NCBI RefSeq assembly: GCF_038433135.1
Contig: NZ_JBCDMV010000002.1
Coordinates: 124,001-188,000 of the forward strand
Length of the DNA stretch: 64,000 nt
Direction: 5' to 3'
From: Luteococcus sp038433135
GTDB taxonomy: Bacteria; Actinomycetota; Actinomycetes; Propionibacteriales; Propionibacteriaceae
Part shown: one piece after another, positions 39,556 to 46,742 of the stretch
How positions within the stretch are numbered: position 1 is the first letter of the stretch
Layout: each line of letters opens with the position of its first letter
Position numbers and translations under genes: made by a program
The notes under the pieces: generated by a model
Told to the model about the DNA's origin: nothing
The model's input: only the letters and a program-made list of their open reading frames with translations
The model's database searches: none

Positions 39556-40370
39556 TCCCCAAGGTCCTGTCCATCGCCGGCGTCGACCCCAGCGGCGGCG
39601 CCGGAGTCTTCGCCGACCTCAAGGCCTTCAGCGCGCTGGGTGGCTACGGCATGGGCATCATCACCGCCCTGACGGCGCAGTCCACCCGCGGTGTTACCGG
39701 CTTCGTCGCCACCGATCCGGCCTTCGTCCGGCAGCAGTGGGACACCCTGGCCGACGACATCCTGCCCGATGCGATCAAGATCGGGATGCTGGCCACCGCG
39801 CAGGTGGCCGAGGTGGTGGGGGAGATCATCGACGACTACCGGGCGCGCGGTGGGGAACACGTCGTGCTGGATCCGGTGATGGTGGCCACCAGCGGCGACC
39901 GGCTGCTGGATGCCGACGCCGAATCCGCGGTCCGAGCACTGGTGGGCAAGGCGTCGCTGATCACCCCGAACCTCCCGGAGGCGGCGGTGCTGCTGGGCGT
40001 CGACGAGGTGAGCGACGACGCCCGGATGGCGGCCCAGGCCACCGCGCTGCTGGAGCTGGGGGCGCAGCGGGTGATGCTCAAGGCCGGGCACCTGGCCGGC
40101 GCGACGTCGGCGGACGTCTACGCCGATGCGCACGGCGTCGCCGAGCTGACCGCACCCCGGGTGGCGACGAAGAACACCCACGGCACGGGTTGCACCTTGT
40201 CGTCGGCCATTGCGGCGCTCCGGCCGCAGCGCGCCGACTGGCTGGAGGCCGTCACCGACGCCAAGACCTGGCTGACCAGCGCGTTGGAGCATGCCGACGA
40301 GTTGACGGTGGGGCATGGGCACGGGCCGGTGCACCACTTCTGGGACATCTGGCCGGAGCAGTCGTCGTAG
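39552..40370 (+). CDS. thiD: Hydroxymethylpyrimidine/phosphomethylpyrimidine kinase
   Basis: ThiD phosphorylates HMP and HMP phosphate. The 272-residue ribokinase-fold protein has SIAGVDPSGGAGVFADLKAF, GYGMGIITALTAQST, DAIKIGMLATAQVAEVV, VLDPVMVATSGDRLL, ITPNLPEAAVLLG and the anion hole NTHGTGCTLSSAIAA. Start ATG 39552 overlaps the thiE stop. It is the last gene of the riboswitch operon. Confidence 0.95.
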   Translation: MIPKVLSIAGVDPSGGAGVFADLKAFSALGGYGMGIITALTAQSTRGVTGFVATDPAFVRQQWDTLADDILPDAIKIGMLATAQVAEVVGEIIDDYRARGGEHVVLDPVMVATSGDRLLDADAESAVRALVGKASLITPNLPEAAVLLGVDEVSDDARMAAQATALLELGAQRVMLKAGHLAGATSADVYADAHGVAELTAPRVATKNTHGTGCTLSSAIAALRPQRADWLEAVTDAKTWLTSALEHADELTVGHGHGPVHHFWDIWPEQSS

Positions 40371-40372
40371 GT

Positions 40373-40450
40373 GGCCTCGACGGGCTCGGCCGCCGTGGTT
40401 GCGTCGGACGGGCAGTGAGGTGCCCACGATGCCCGAACCTGTCGAGGGCC
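40373..40450. repeat. Paired copies of the dispersed palindromic repeat
   Basis: Left arm GGCCTCGACGGGCTCGGCC at 40373 and right arm CCCGAACCTGTCGAGGGCC at 40432-40450 face each other in the gap between the convergent thiD and FNT genes. The two arms together can form a long imperfect hairpin, possibly working as a bidirectional terminator. Confidence 0.8.
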
Positions 40451-40455
40451 CTGGG

Positions 40456-41310
40456 TCAGGGCTTCGCCGCGCCAATCTTCTTGTGCACGATCGTGTAGAA
40501 GACCCCGATCATGATGCCGCCGCCGATGATGTTGCCGACGGTCACCGGCAGGATGTTGCTGGTGAAGATCCCCGTCCAGCTGAGGTGGCTGAAGGCGTCG
40601 GCGCTGGTGGCGGTCTCGGCCCAGAAACTGGCCGGCGCCCAGGTCTTGAGCATCATGGCGAAGGGCAGCAGGAACATGTTGGCCACCGAGTGCTCGAAGC
40701 CGCAGGCGACGAACATGGCGATCGGCAGGGTCAGCGCGATGATCTTGTCCGTGGCGGTGCGGCCGGCGTAGGTGAGCCAGACGGCGAGGCAGACCAGCAG
40801 GTTGCACAGGATGCCCAGCGCGATCGCCTCGACGATGGTGTGCGAACACTTGGCGTCGGCAGCCTTGAGCGCGCCCAGCCCCAGCGCGCCCTTGCCGGAT
40901 TCCCAGCTGCCGCCCAGCCAGATCAGCCCGGCCAGGGTGAGGGCGCCGAAGAAGTTGCCGACATAGACGATCGCCCAGTTGCGCAGCACCTGCCCCCAGC
41001 TGACCCGCCCGACGGTGCGGGCACCAAGCGCGAGCGTGGAGCCGGTGAACAGTTCCGCGCCCGTCAGCACCACCAGGGCCAGACCGACGGTGAAGACCAG
41101 GCCGCCGACCACCTTGGCCATGCCCAGCGGCATGGCGGCGGCGCCGATCTGGCTGGTCAGGAAGAAGAGCATGCCGATGCCGATGAAGGTGCCGCCGGTC
41201 AACGCCAGCATGAAGGTCTTGGCGGCGGGCGCGTTGACCTTGGCCGTGGAGCCGTCGATGGCGAAGTCGGTCATCTCCGCCGGGCTCAAAATGGGCTTGA
41301 AGCCGTCCAT
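40456..41310 (-). CDS. Formate/nitrite transporter family channel
   Basis: The 284-residue protein has six hydrophobic spans and FNT family motifs: GGTFIGIGMLFFL in the first span, LTGAELFTGSTLA after the second, and CNLLVCLAVWLTYAGR and FVACGFEHSVANMFLLPFAM in the second half, where the conserved histidine gates the pore. FNT channels pass formate, nitrite or hydrosulfide. No pfl or nir gene lies nearby, so the substrate is open. GAGGGGA upstream of ATG 41310 supports the start. Confidence 0.92.
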   Translation of the reverse strand: MDGFKPILSPAEMTDFAIDGSTAKVNAPAAKTFMLALTGGTFIGIGMLFFLTSQIGAAAMPLGMAKVVGGLVFTVGLALVVLTGAELFTGSTLALGARTVGRVSWGQVLRNWAIVYVGNFFGALTLAGLIWLGGSWESGKGALGLGALKAADAKCSHTIVEAIALGILCNLLVCLAVWLTYAGRTATDKIIALTLPIAMFVACGFEHSVANMFLLPFAMMLKTWAPASFWAETATSADAFSHLSWTGIFTSNILPVTVGNIIGGGIMIGVFYTIVHKKIGAAKP

Positions 41311-41417
41311 CGGTGGTTCCCCTCGTGGGCGCTGCCTGGATCGTCGAAGCTGCGCAGAATCCTAGACCGCCGCGGTATTGCCGTCGGCAATCGGGGCCCT
41401 GTCTTTTCGGTTTGGGG

Positions 41418-41975
41418 TCAGGCGACGGGCGGAAGGCCCAGCCGGGTGCGATGGGCGCGGACGGCGACGGACAACAGCTTGGCGGTCTGTTCGGGATCGC
41501 AGCCCCTCACCAGCGGAATCTCCAGGCCGCGGAGGTCCGGGCGGTGCGCCAGCTTCATCCGCGCGGTGCCGTGCTGGCGGAGCCAGACGAGCCCGTCGTC
41601 GGTGAGGGACAGGACGGGGAACTCCTTGGGGCCGCGGTCCGTGCCGGGATCCGTGCGTCGGAAGGCGCCGCCGATCAGCGGCCAGGCGATGACCGGGGAG
41701 CCGTCCACGGACAGGCCCTCGGGCCGGATCCGGTAGGTGCGGCGGACGCGGGTCAGGCTGGCGAACCCGGCCAGCGTCGCGACGGCCATGGCCAGGCCGA
41801 GGGCTGCGGCCACGATCCGCACCAGGGTGTTGGTGGAGCCGATCGCCACGGCGACGGAGGTCAGCACGAGGGCCCCGGGTGCCGCGGTGCGCCACATCAG
41901 CGACGAGGTACTACCCGGCAGATCTACCCGCTGGTCGCGTTGGACCGCGATTGTCAGCTCGGCGGGGGTGGCCAT
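41418..41975 (-). CDS. Hypothetical membrane protein with PH-like C-terminal domain
   Basis: The 185-residue protein has two hydrophobic spans (about 34-50 and 53-71), then a beta-rich part: RTYRIRPEGLSVDGSPVIAW and FPVLSLTDDGLVWLR, resembling the pleckstrin-like bacterial domains found in small membrane proteins. I do not recognise a characterised family. It begins ATG 41975 and ends before the FNT gene with 107 bases between them. Confidence 0.65.
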   Translation of the reverse strand: MATPAELTIAVQRDQRVDLPGSTSSLMWRTAAPGALVLTSVAVAIGSTNTLVRIVAAALGLAMAVATLAGFASLTRVRRTYRIRPEGLSVDGSPVIAWPLIGGAFRRTDPGTDRGPKEFPVLSLTDDGLVWLRQHGTARMKLAHRPDLRGLEIPLVRGCDPEQTAKLLSVAVRAHRTRLGLPPVA

Positions 41976-42040
41976 GCCCTCACCCTAGTGGGAGGCGGGT
42001 TCGTCGACCTCGCTACGTGCCCTCCCGAGCCCGTCGGGGG

Positions 42041-42078
42041 CCGCCCGGATCGAGCAGGACGTCGCTCGATCCGGGCGG
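42041..42078 (-). terminator. Perfect 15-bp stem hairpin behind the MerR gene
   Basis: CCGCCCGGATCGAGC at 42041-42055 pairs without mismatch with GCTCGATCCGGGCGG at 42064-42078 around eight bases. It starts eight bases beyond the MerR-type regulator stop. There is no T run, so it may end transcription with help or protect the 3' end. Confidence 0.7.
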
Positions 42079-42085
42079 ACCTGCT

Positions 42086-42913
42086 TCAGCGGATCGGCTG
42101 GAAGACGTCGGTGACGAGGTCTTCCGGAGCCGCCTGGTCGGGGGTCACCAGGTAGTGGTTGAACGGCTTGGCTGCCAGTGTCCCGTCGTTGCGCAGGGTG
42201 AGGCCGTCGGCGACCAGCCGGCTGCTGATCTGGTCGTGGGCGGCGGTGATCTGGTCATAGGGTCCGGCGACGTGCGCGACCAGGCAGTCGCGCGCCGGCA
42301 GCTCCAGCACCTGCAGCGGTGCCGCGACGGTGGTGCCCGGTGCGACGGGGAAGAAGACCGACAGTTCGACGTCGTGTTCGGTGTACTCCTCGCAGTGCTC
42401 GATGACGCCACACGGGCCGATGGGCGTGATGCCCTGGGCCTGCAGCAGCGGGAAGAACTGCTGCCACAGCTGGCCTTCGTCGGAGTATCTGGGTACGACG
42501 CCGTGCAGGGCGACGACGGTCTGGGCGGGGACGGTGGTGCGTTCGACGGTGATGGACATGCTGGGCTCTCCTTGGGTGAGAAGTGTGGTGATGAGGGCCA
42601 GCCGGGTCTGGGCGGCGCGCTGTTCGTCGACGAGGGTCTGGCGCTGCAGTTCCAGCGCGCTGGCCCAGGCCGGCGTCCCGCGGGCGGCGAGGAGGGCTGA
42701 GATGGCGGAGACGCCGAAGCCGACGTCGCGCAGGTTGCGGATGTCCGCGGCATCGCGCAGCTGCTCCGGGGAGTAGCGGCGGTAGCCCGTCCACGCGTCG
42801 ACGTCGGCGGGCACCAGGACACCGTGGGTGTCGTAGTGGCGCAGCATCCGCACGGACAGGCGGGTCAGCGAACTGAACTCGCCGATCGTCATGAGCTTCG
42901 TGGTCTCGGCCAT
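42086..42913 (-). CDS. MerR-family regulator with GyrI-like effector domain
   Basis: The 275-residue protein has a MerR HTH at the N-terminus (MTIGEFSSLTRLSVRMLRHY, then GYRRYSPEQL), a dimerisation helix to about residue 115, and a C-terminal GyrI/BmrR-type ligand-binding domain (about 118-275) with VVALHGVVPRYSDEG and LPARDCLVAHVAGPYDQI. Such regulators sense hydrophobic or cationic drugs and usually control an exporter. No exporter is adjacent, and the next upstream gene on the same strand ends about 46 bases away. Confidence 0.88.
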   Translation of the reverse strand: MAETTKLMTIGEFSSLTRLSVRMLRHYDTHGVLVPADVDAWTGYRRYSPEQLRDAADIRNLRDVGFGVSAISALLAARGTPAWASALELQRQTLVDEQRAAQTRLALITTLLTQGEPSMSITVERTTVPAQTVVALHGVVPRYSDEGQLWQQFFPLLQAQGITPIGPCGVIEHCEEYTEHDVELSVFFPVAPGTTVAAPLQVLELPARDCLVAHVAGPYDQITAAHDQISSRLVADGLTLRNDGTLAAKPFNHYLVTPDQAAPEDLVTDVFQPIR

Positions 42914-42959
42914 GGCTCCACTGTGGCGCCTGACACGGTGGCAGGGTCAAGCGGGGCAA

Positions 42960-43922
42960 TCAGAGCGACGACGGCAGCGTGACCTGGCGTAGGTCGGTGG
43001 CCTCGGTCAGGGCATTCAGGACGCTCAAGGTGGGTTCGGCGTGGATGCCTGGCAGGTCCGCCACACCCTCGCCGGTGAAGGCCAGCCGCTCCCGCTCAAG
43101 GTCGAACTGGGCATCGATGCCCGGCTTGTTGCCGCGGACATCCAGCCGGTGCCAGGCGCCGTCGACGTGGATGGCGACCAGCCCGTGCAGGACGGGGCCG
43201 TCGTCGCCGTCGATCAGCTGGTAGGCCAGCCCCGCTGGGATCCCGGAGCGACGAAAGAGCGCCGCGGCCAGATGGGCCTTGGCGTAGCAGAGCCCGGTGC
43301 CCTCCTCCAGCACCTGGTAGGCGGTCAGCGTCACGGCTGTGTCCCCGTGGTCCAGGGAGTGCCGGACCTCGTCGCGCACGAACTCATAGATCCGACGGGC
43401 GGCGGTCAGCTGGTCCGGTCTGTCAGCGGTGAGCCGGTCATGCAGCGCGGCCACGTCCTGGTTGTGGTAGGACATCACCCAGGACCAGGCCAGGAAGCGA
43501 CGGCTGATGGGTGGGTCCGGGTCGGGATCGCGGTGGGTGAACACGGCGCGCAGCATCTCGGTGAGCTCCTTGTGGCCCTCGGCTACCGACTGGCCCAACA
43601 AGGCCCGATAGCGGTCCGCGGCGTCGTCGTGGCCGATGGCGATCAGCATCTCGTCCAGGCCGATGCCCTCACAGCGCACCTCCCGCAGCCGGTCCTCCTG
43701 GACGTCCACGATCACGTCGTAGCAGAGGAAGTCCACGTCCTCGTAGCCGCTGCCGTCGGGCAGATCGGGGAAGTCGGCGCGGATGGTGCTCAGCGGCACG
43801 CAATAGGTGGCGTTGGCCGTGCACCCATCGGCGCCGATCTGGGCGGGCTGGAAACCCACGCCCTCCAGCACCGGCCAGAGGGTCACGTCGAGCTGTCGCA
43901 GGGCGGCTTCGGGGCTGGTCAT
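42960..43922 (-). CDS. Transglutaminase-like domain protein
   Basis: A 320-residue protein whose second half has the transglutaminase/protease triad: cysteine in EEGTGLCYAKAHLAAALFR, histidine in HGLVAIHVDGAWHRLDVRG and the following aspartate. The N-terminal half (about 1-150) is a separate domain with TLWPVLEGVGFQPAQIGADG and DFLCYDVIVDVQEDRLR that I cannot name. ATG 43922 gives MTSPEAALRQL; the frame continues upstream but is not coding. Likely a peptidase or amidotransferase; the partner is unknown. Confidence 0.75.
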   Translation of the reverse strand: MTSPEAALRQLDVTLWPVLEGVGFQPAQIGADGCTANATYCVPLSTIRADFPDLPDGSGYEDVDFLCYDVIVDVQEDRLREVRCEGIGLDEMLIAIGHDDAADRYRALLGQSVAEGHKELTEMLRAVFTHRDPDPDPPISRRFLAWSWVMSYHNQDVAALHDRLTADRPDQLTAARRIYEFVRDEVRHSLDHGDTAVTLTAYQVLEEGTGLCYAKAHLAAALFRRSGIPAGLAYQLIDGDDGPVLHGLVAIHVDGAWHRLDVRGNKPGIDAQFDLERERLAFTGEGVADLPGIHAEPTLSVLNALTEATDLRQVTLPSSL

Positions 43923-44049
43923 GGCTCCACGGTATGTGGGCACCGTGGGTGGACGCACCCGCATTTCGGCCGGGCAGGGCGTACCGGGCAAGGTCCGAGG
44001 TCTCGTCGCGTGGTTGGTGGCGGACAGACATCGGCAGATCCGGAGACTC

Positions 44050-44302
44050 GTCGCGGGGAGATCATGCCCTGGGCGCCGCCGCGTACGCCGTGAAAGCGGT
44101 GTCCCTGACCCGCGGTGCCGATGCGGTTGATGACGAAGTCGCCTGGCAGATCTCCCACCTGACACCTGAGCAACGACGGGCCTTGGCGTTGCTGCCCGAG
44201 GTCGGTTGCAGTGAGCCGGGTCCGCTGGGGCCGGGCCTGTTGAGTCGCGGATTCCTTGGCGACGTGGTCCGTCGGATCCAGACGTCGATCGCGGGGGAGT
44301 GA
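44050..44302 (+). pseudogene. Remnant of a putative immunity-type protein
   Basis: The frame ending at 44302 contains DHALGAAAYAVKAVSLTRGA, DEVAWQISHLTPEQRRALAL and PLGPGLLSRGFLGDVVRRIQ, which resembles the C-terminal end of proteins annotated as putative immunity proteins in Actinobacteria. The normal N-terminal half of about 80-100 residues is missing; the upstream sequence runs straight into the start region of the divergent transglutaminase gene. No good start codon or ribosome site precedes it. I read it as a truncated gene, though a short real protein cannot be excluded. Confidence 0.5.
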
Positions 44303-44314
44303 GACCAATGCAGA

Positions 44315-44348
44315 ACGCCCTCGGGAGCCAGAAGCTCGCCGAGGGCGT
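44315..44348. terminator. Hairpin between the immunity-like remnant and tRNA-Ser
   Basis: ACGCCCTCGG at 44315-44324 pairs fully with CCGAGGGCGT at 44339-44348 around 14 bases. It would end the minus-strand tRNA transcript, 17 bases after the tRNA 3' end. Confidence 0.65.
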
Positions 44349-44364
44349 CGTCCCTGGTGGGGAG

Positions 44365-44452
44365 TGGCGGAGGATACGGGATTTGAACCCGTGAGGGCGT
44401 GAACCCAACCCGCTTTCCAAGCGAGCGCCATAGGCCTCTAGGCGAATCCTCC
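44365..44452 (-). tRNA. tRNA-Ser (anticodon GGA)
   Basis: Read on the minus strand, GGAGGAT pairs with ATCCTCC as acceptor stem, followed by discriminator G and encoded CCA. The anticodon loop is CTTGGAAAG with anticodon GGA, reading UCC and UCU. A long variable arm and GGGTTCAAATCC T-loop confirm a class II tRNA-Ser of 88 bases. Confidence 0.97.
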
Positions 44453-44509
44453 GTGGGAGAGCGTACACGTTCGGTTCACCTTGTCGCCAATCGGGCCGCG
44501 GACCCTGGG

Positions 44510-44872
44510 TCAGTCCTTGTGGCTGATTGCGAAGGTGGCCTGCGCCTGGGCGATGTCCCGGCCGTCGGCGACGCGGGTCACCTCGGCGGATACCAGGGCC
44601 AAGGACTTCGAGGTCTTCAGTACTTCGGCCCGGGCCTCGAGCTCGTCACCTGGCTCCGCACCATTGAGGTAGGTGACGGTCATCTGCACGGTCACCACCG
44701 TCGCGTCATCGTCAACCGCCTCGCGCACCGCCTCGCCCATGGTGGAGTCCACCAGAGTGGCAATCAGGCCGCCATGGACGCCGCCGTTCGCATTGGCGGC
44801 CCAGTCGGCCGTTCTCACCCGTGCGTGCGGGCCATCGCCCACGTGAACCTTGTTGTTCTCCAGGAATCCCAT
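44510..44872 (-). CDS. Hotdog thioesterase (PaaI/YbgC-like)
   Basis: The 120-residue single hotdog domain has NGGVHGGLIATLVDSTMGEA with the HGG and aspartate of the PaaI group, and VTVQMTVTYLNGAEPGDELE. It should hydrolyse an acyl- or aryl-CoA. It is a fourth hotdog protein in this window but lies 19 kb from the paa cluster, so no pathway link is claimed. ATG 44872 gives MGFLENN. Confidence 0.8.
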   Translation of the reverse strand: MGFLENNKVHVGDGPHARVRTADWAANANGGVHGGLIATLVDSTMGEAVREAVDDDATVVTVQMTVTYLNGAEPGDELEARAEVLKTSKSLALVSAEVTRVADGRDIAQAQATFAISHKD

Positions 44873-44943
44873 GGGAAGGACGTTAGAACCTCACGGTGGG
44901 GGAGCGCATCCCCTCGAATGGGTGATTGTGGGAGGCATGCCAA

Positions 44944-44974
44944 GGCCCCGCCCGCGCAAGGCGCGAACGGGGCC
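44944..44974. terminator. Strong hairpin behind the amino acid permease
   Basis: GGCCCCG at 44944-44950 with CGGGGCC at 44968-44974, and inner CGCGC with GCGCG, form a long GC-rich stem 14 bases after the permease stop on the minus strand. Confidence 0.65.
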
Positions 44975-44987
44975 CAGGCCACAACGC

Positions 44988-46421
44988 TCAGTGCTTGTGG
45001 TTGTAGAGCTCGTCGTACAGCTCGGCGGGGGTGATGTCGTCGGCGTCGGGCACGGCGTGCTTGCGGCCGAAGAACCAGGCCACGCCCAGCAGCGCGAACC
45101 ACAGCGGGGTGACCATCAGCGCCTGCAGGGTGTCCTTCTCCTGCGTCAGGATCACCAGGACGAAGGCGAAGAAGGCCAGCACCACCTGGGGCATGAAGCG
45201 GGCGCCGGGCATCGGGAAGATGCTGCGCTCATGCGCCTGGGGGAAGCGCTTGAGGTAGCGCATGTAGCTGAACAGGATCAGCCCCCAGACAAAGATGAAG
45301 AGCACCGCCGAAATCGTCGTGACAACGGTGAACGCGCCCATGATGGAGTCATTGAGCATCAGCAGGATGGCGCTCAGGATCAGCGTCACGCTCATCACCA
45401 GCCCGGCCACGGGCACACCATTGCCGGAGAGTCGGCCGAAGCGTTTGGGGGACATGCCCTTGTGCGCCAGGCCGTAGAGCATCCGCGACGTGGAGTAGAT
45501 GCCCGAATTGCAGGAGCTGGAGGCCGAGGTCAGCACCACGAAGTTCATCACCGACGCCGCGGCGCTCAGACCCAGCAGGCCGAAGAGGTTCACGAAGGGG
45601 CTGACGGCCGGGTTCACCTCATCCCACGGGGTCACCATCATGATGGCCAGCAGCGCGAAGACGTAGAAGAAGATCACCCGCACCGGGATGGAGTTGATCG
45701 CCTTGGGCAGGGTCTTCTCCGGGTCCTTGGCCTCGGCCGACGTCGTGCCCACCAGCTCGATCCCGACGAAGGCGAACACGGCAATCTGGAAGGCCGCGAA
45801 GAAGCCCTTGACGCCGGTGGGGAAGAAGCCGCCATGGCTCCACAGGTTGCTGACGGCGGCGGTCTGGCCATTGGGCGCCTCGAAGTGGGTCACCACCATG
45901 AACAGCGCGGCGACGATGAGGACCACGATCGCGATGATCTTGATCAAGGCGAACCAGAACTCCAGCTCGCCGAAGAGCTTCACGGTGAGCAGGTTGAGCC
46001 CCAGCAGGCCGATCATCACGGCGGCTGCCAGGGCGACGGACAGTGGCTTGTTGTGCACCCAGTAGTCCCAGTAGCCGCTGATCGCCACCAGGTCTGCCAT
46101 GCCGGTGACCACCCAGCACAGCCAGTAGGTCCAACCGGAGAAGAAGCCGGCCCAGGGCCCGAGCATGTCGGCGCTGAAATCCTGGAAGCTCTTGTACTCC
46201 AGGTTGAACAGCAGCAGTTCGCCCATGGCGCGCATCACGAAGAAGAGCATCACGCCGATGATCAGGTAGACCAGTACCAGCGACGGCCCGGCGGCGTGCA
46301 CGGTCTTGCCAGAACCCATGAACAGGCCGGTTCCGATGGCGCCACCGATCGCGATCAGCTGGATGTGGCGGTTGCTGAGGCTGCGTTGCAGGTGACCTTC
46401 TTGCGGTGCGGGCTCGCTCAT
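44988..46421 (-). CDS. cycA: Amino acid permease, CycA/AnsP-like
   Basis: The 477-residue protein has twelve spans and APC-family marks: LSNRHIQLIAIGGAIGTGLF at the N-terminus, GYWDYWVHNKPLSVALAAAV, FAFVGIELVGTTSAEAKDP in the sixth span region and the later ASSSCNSGIYSTSRMLYGLA. This is the pattern of D-serine/D-alanine/glycine and related amino acid symporters. The C-terminal tail is short and charged. Substrate is not fixed by sequence. The start ATG 46421 is followed upstream by an inverted repeat at 46466-46494. Confidence 0.9.
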   Translation of the reverse strand: MSEPAPQEGHLQRSLSNRHIQLIAIGGAIGTGLFMGSGKTVHAAGPSLVLVYLIIGVMLFFVMRAMGELLLFNLEYKSFQDFSADMLGPWAGFFSGWTYWLCWVVTGMADLVAISGYWDYWVHNKPLSVALAAAVMIGLLGLNLLTVKLFGELEFWFALIKIIAIVVLIVAALFMVVTHFEAPNGQTAAVSNLWSHGGFFPTGVKGFFAAFQIAVFAFVGIELVGTTSAEAKDPEKTLPKAINSIPVRVIFFYVFALLAIMMVTPWDEVNPAVSPFVNLFGLLGLSAAASVMNFVVLTSASSSCNSGIYSTSRMLYGLAHKGMSPKRFGRLSGNGVPVAGLVMSVTLILSAILLMLNDSIMGAFTVVTTISAVLFIFVWGLILFSYMRYLKRFPQAHERSIFPMPGARFMPQVVLAFFAFVLVILTQEKDTLQALMVTPLWFALLGVAWFFGRKHAVPDADDITPAELYDELYNHKH

Positions 46422-46465
46422 CGGCGGCTCCCTTCCAGGAATGCGGAGCCGGGCCCGTCGGCCCA

Positions 46466-46494
46466 GCGGTCAAACGCTAGTGGGCGTTTGCCGC
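46466..46494. promoter_or_regulatory. Inverted repeat upstream of the permease gene
   Basis: CAAACGC at 46471-46477 and GCGTTTG at 46484-46490, extended by GCGG and CCGC outside with one mismatch, lie 45 bases upstream of the permease start codon and could be an operator or a leader hairpin. Confidence 0.35.
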
Positions 46495-46545
46495 AGCGGG
46501 AGGGTGATTCCAGCCAGCGACCCTCCACCCGTCGCGCATCGACGA

Positions 46546-46575
46546 TTGGTCCCGGCGTGAGGCTGGCGCTAAAGT
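46546..46575 (+). promoter_or_regulatory. Promoter of the SRP RNA gene
   Basis: TTGGTC at 46546-46551 and TAAAGT at 46570-46575 with an 18-base spacer sit just upstream of the SRP RNA, giving a predicted start near 46582. Confidence 0.65.
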
Positions 46576-46581
46576 AGACCC

Positions 46582-46672
46582 AAGGTCCCCGCGCGGTGGT
46601 ACCTCGCCCAACTCCCCCAGGGTCGAAAGACAGCAAGGGTAAGTGAGCTCTTCCAGGTGCGCGGGGGCCCCT
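46582..46672 (+). ncRNA. ffs: Signal recognition particle RNA (4.5S type)
   Basis: The terminal stem GGTCCCCGCGC / GCGCGGGGGCC encloses the SRP core: CCCAACTCCCCCAGG, then GTCGAAAGAC and AGCAAGGGTAAGTGAGC, which is the conserved domain IV that binds Ffh. The apical loop is GAAA on a GTC/GAC stem. The roughly 90-base length is the small form without Alu domain. The ffs gene is often close to dnaX and recR in Actinobacteria, as here. Confidence 0.93.
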
Positions 46673-46691
46673 TTACGTTTCCGGCGGGCGT

Positions 46692-46737
46692 GAGCAGCCC
46701 CCGAGAGGCTCGGGGATCGTCTTTGGATTGGCTGCTC
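46692..46737 (-). terminator. Nested hairpin behind the ABC exporter operon
   Basis: Outer arms GAGCAGCC (46692-46699) and GGCTGCTC (46730-46737) enclose an inner CCCCGAG-AGG-CTCGGGG stem. It lies six bases after the permease gene stop and between it and the convergent SRP RNA gene. The inner part resembles a shortened copy of the dispersed repeat. Confidence 0.6.
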
Positions 46738-46742
46738 AGAGG

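Noticed and set aside
42960..44468. 502-codon version of the transglutaminase-like protein
   Set aside because: The upstream 180 codons overlap the tRNA-Ser and its terminator and have no family features; ATG 43922 fits better.
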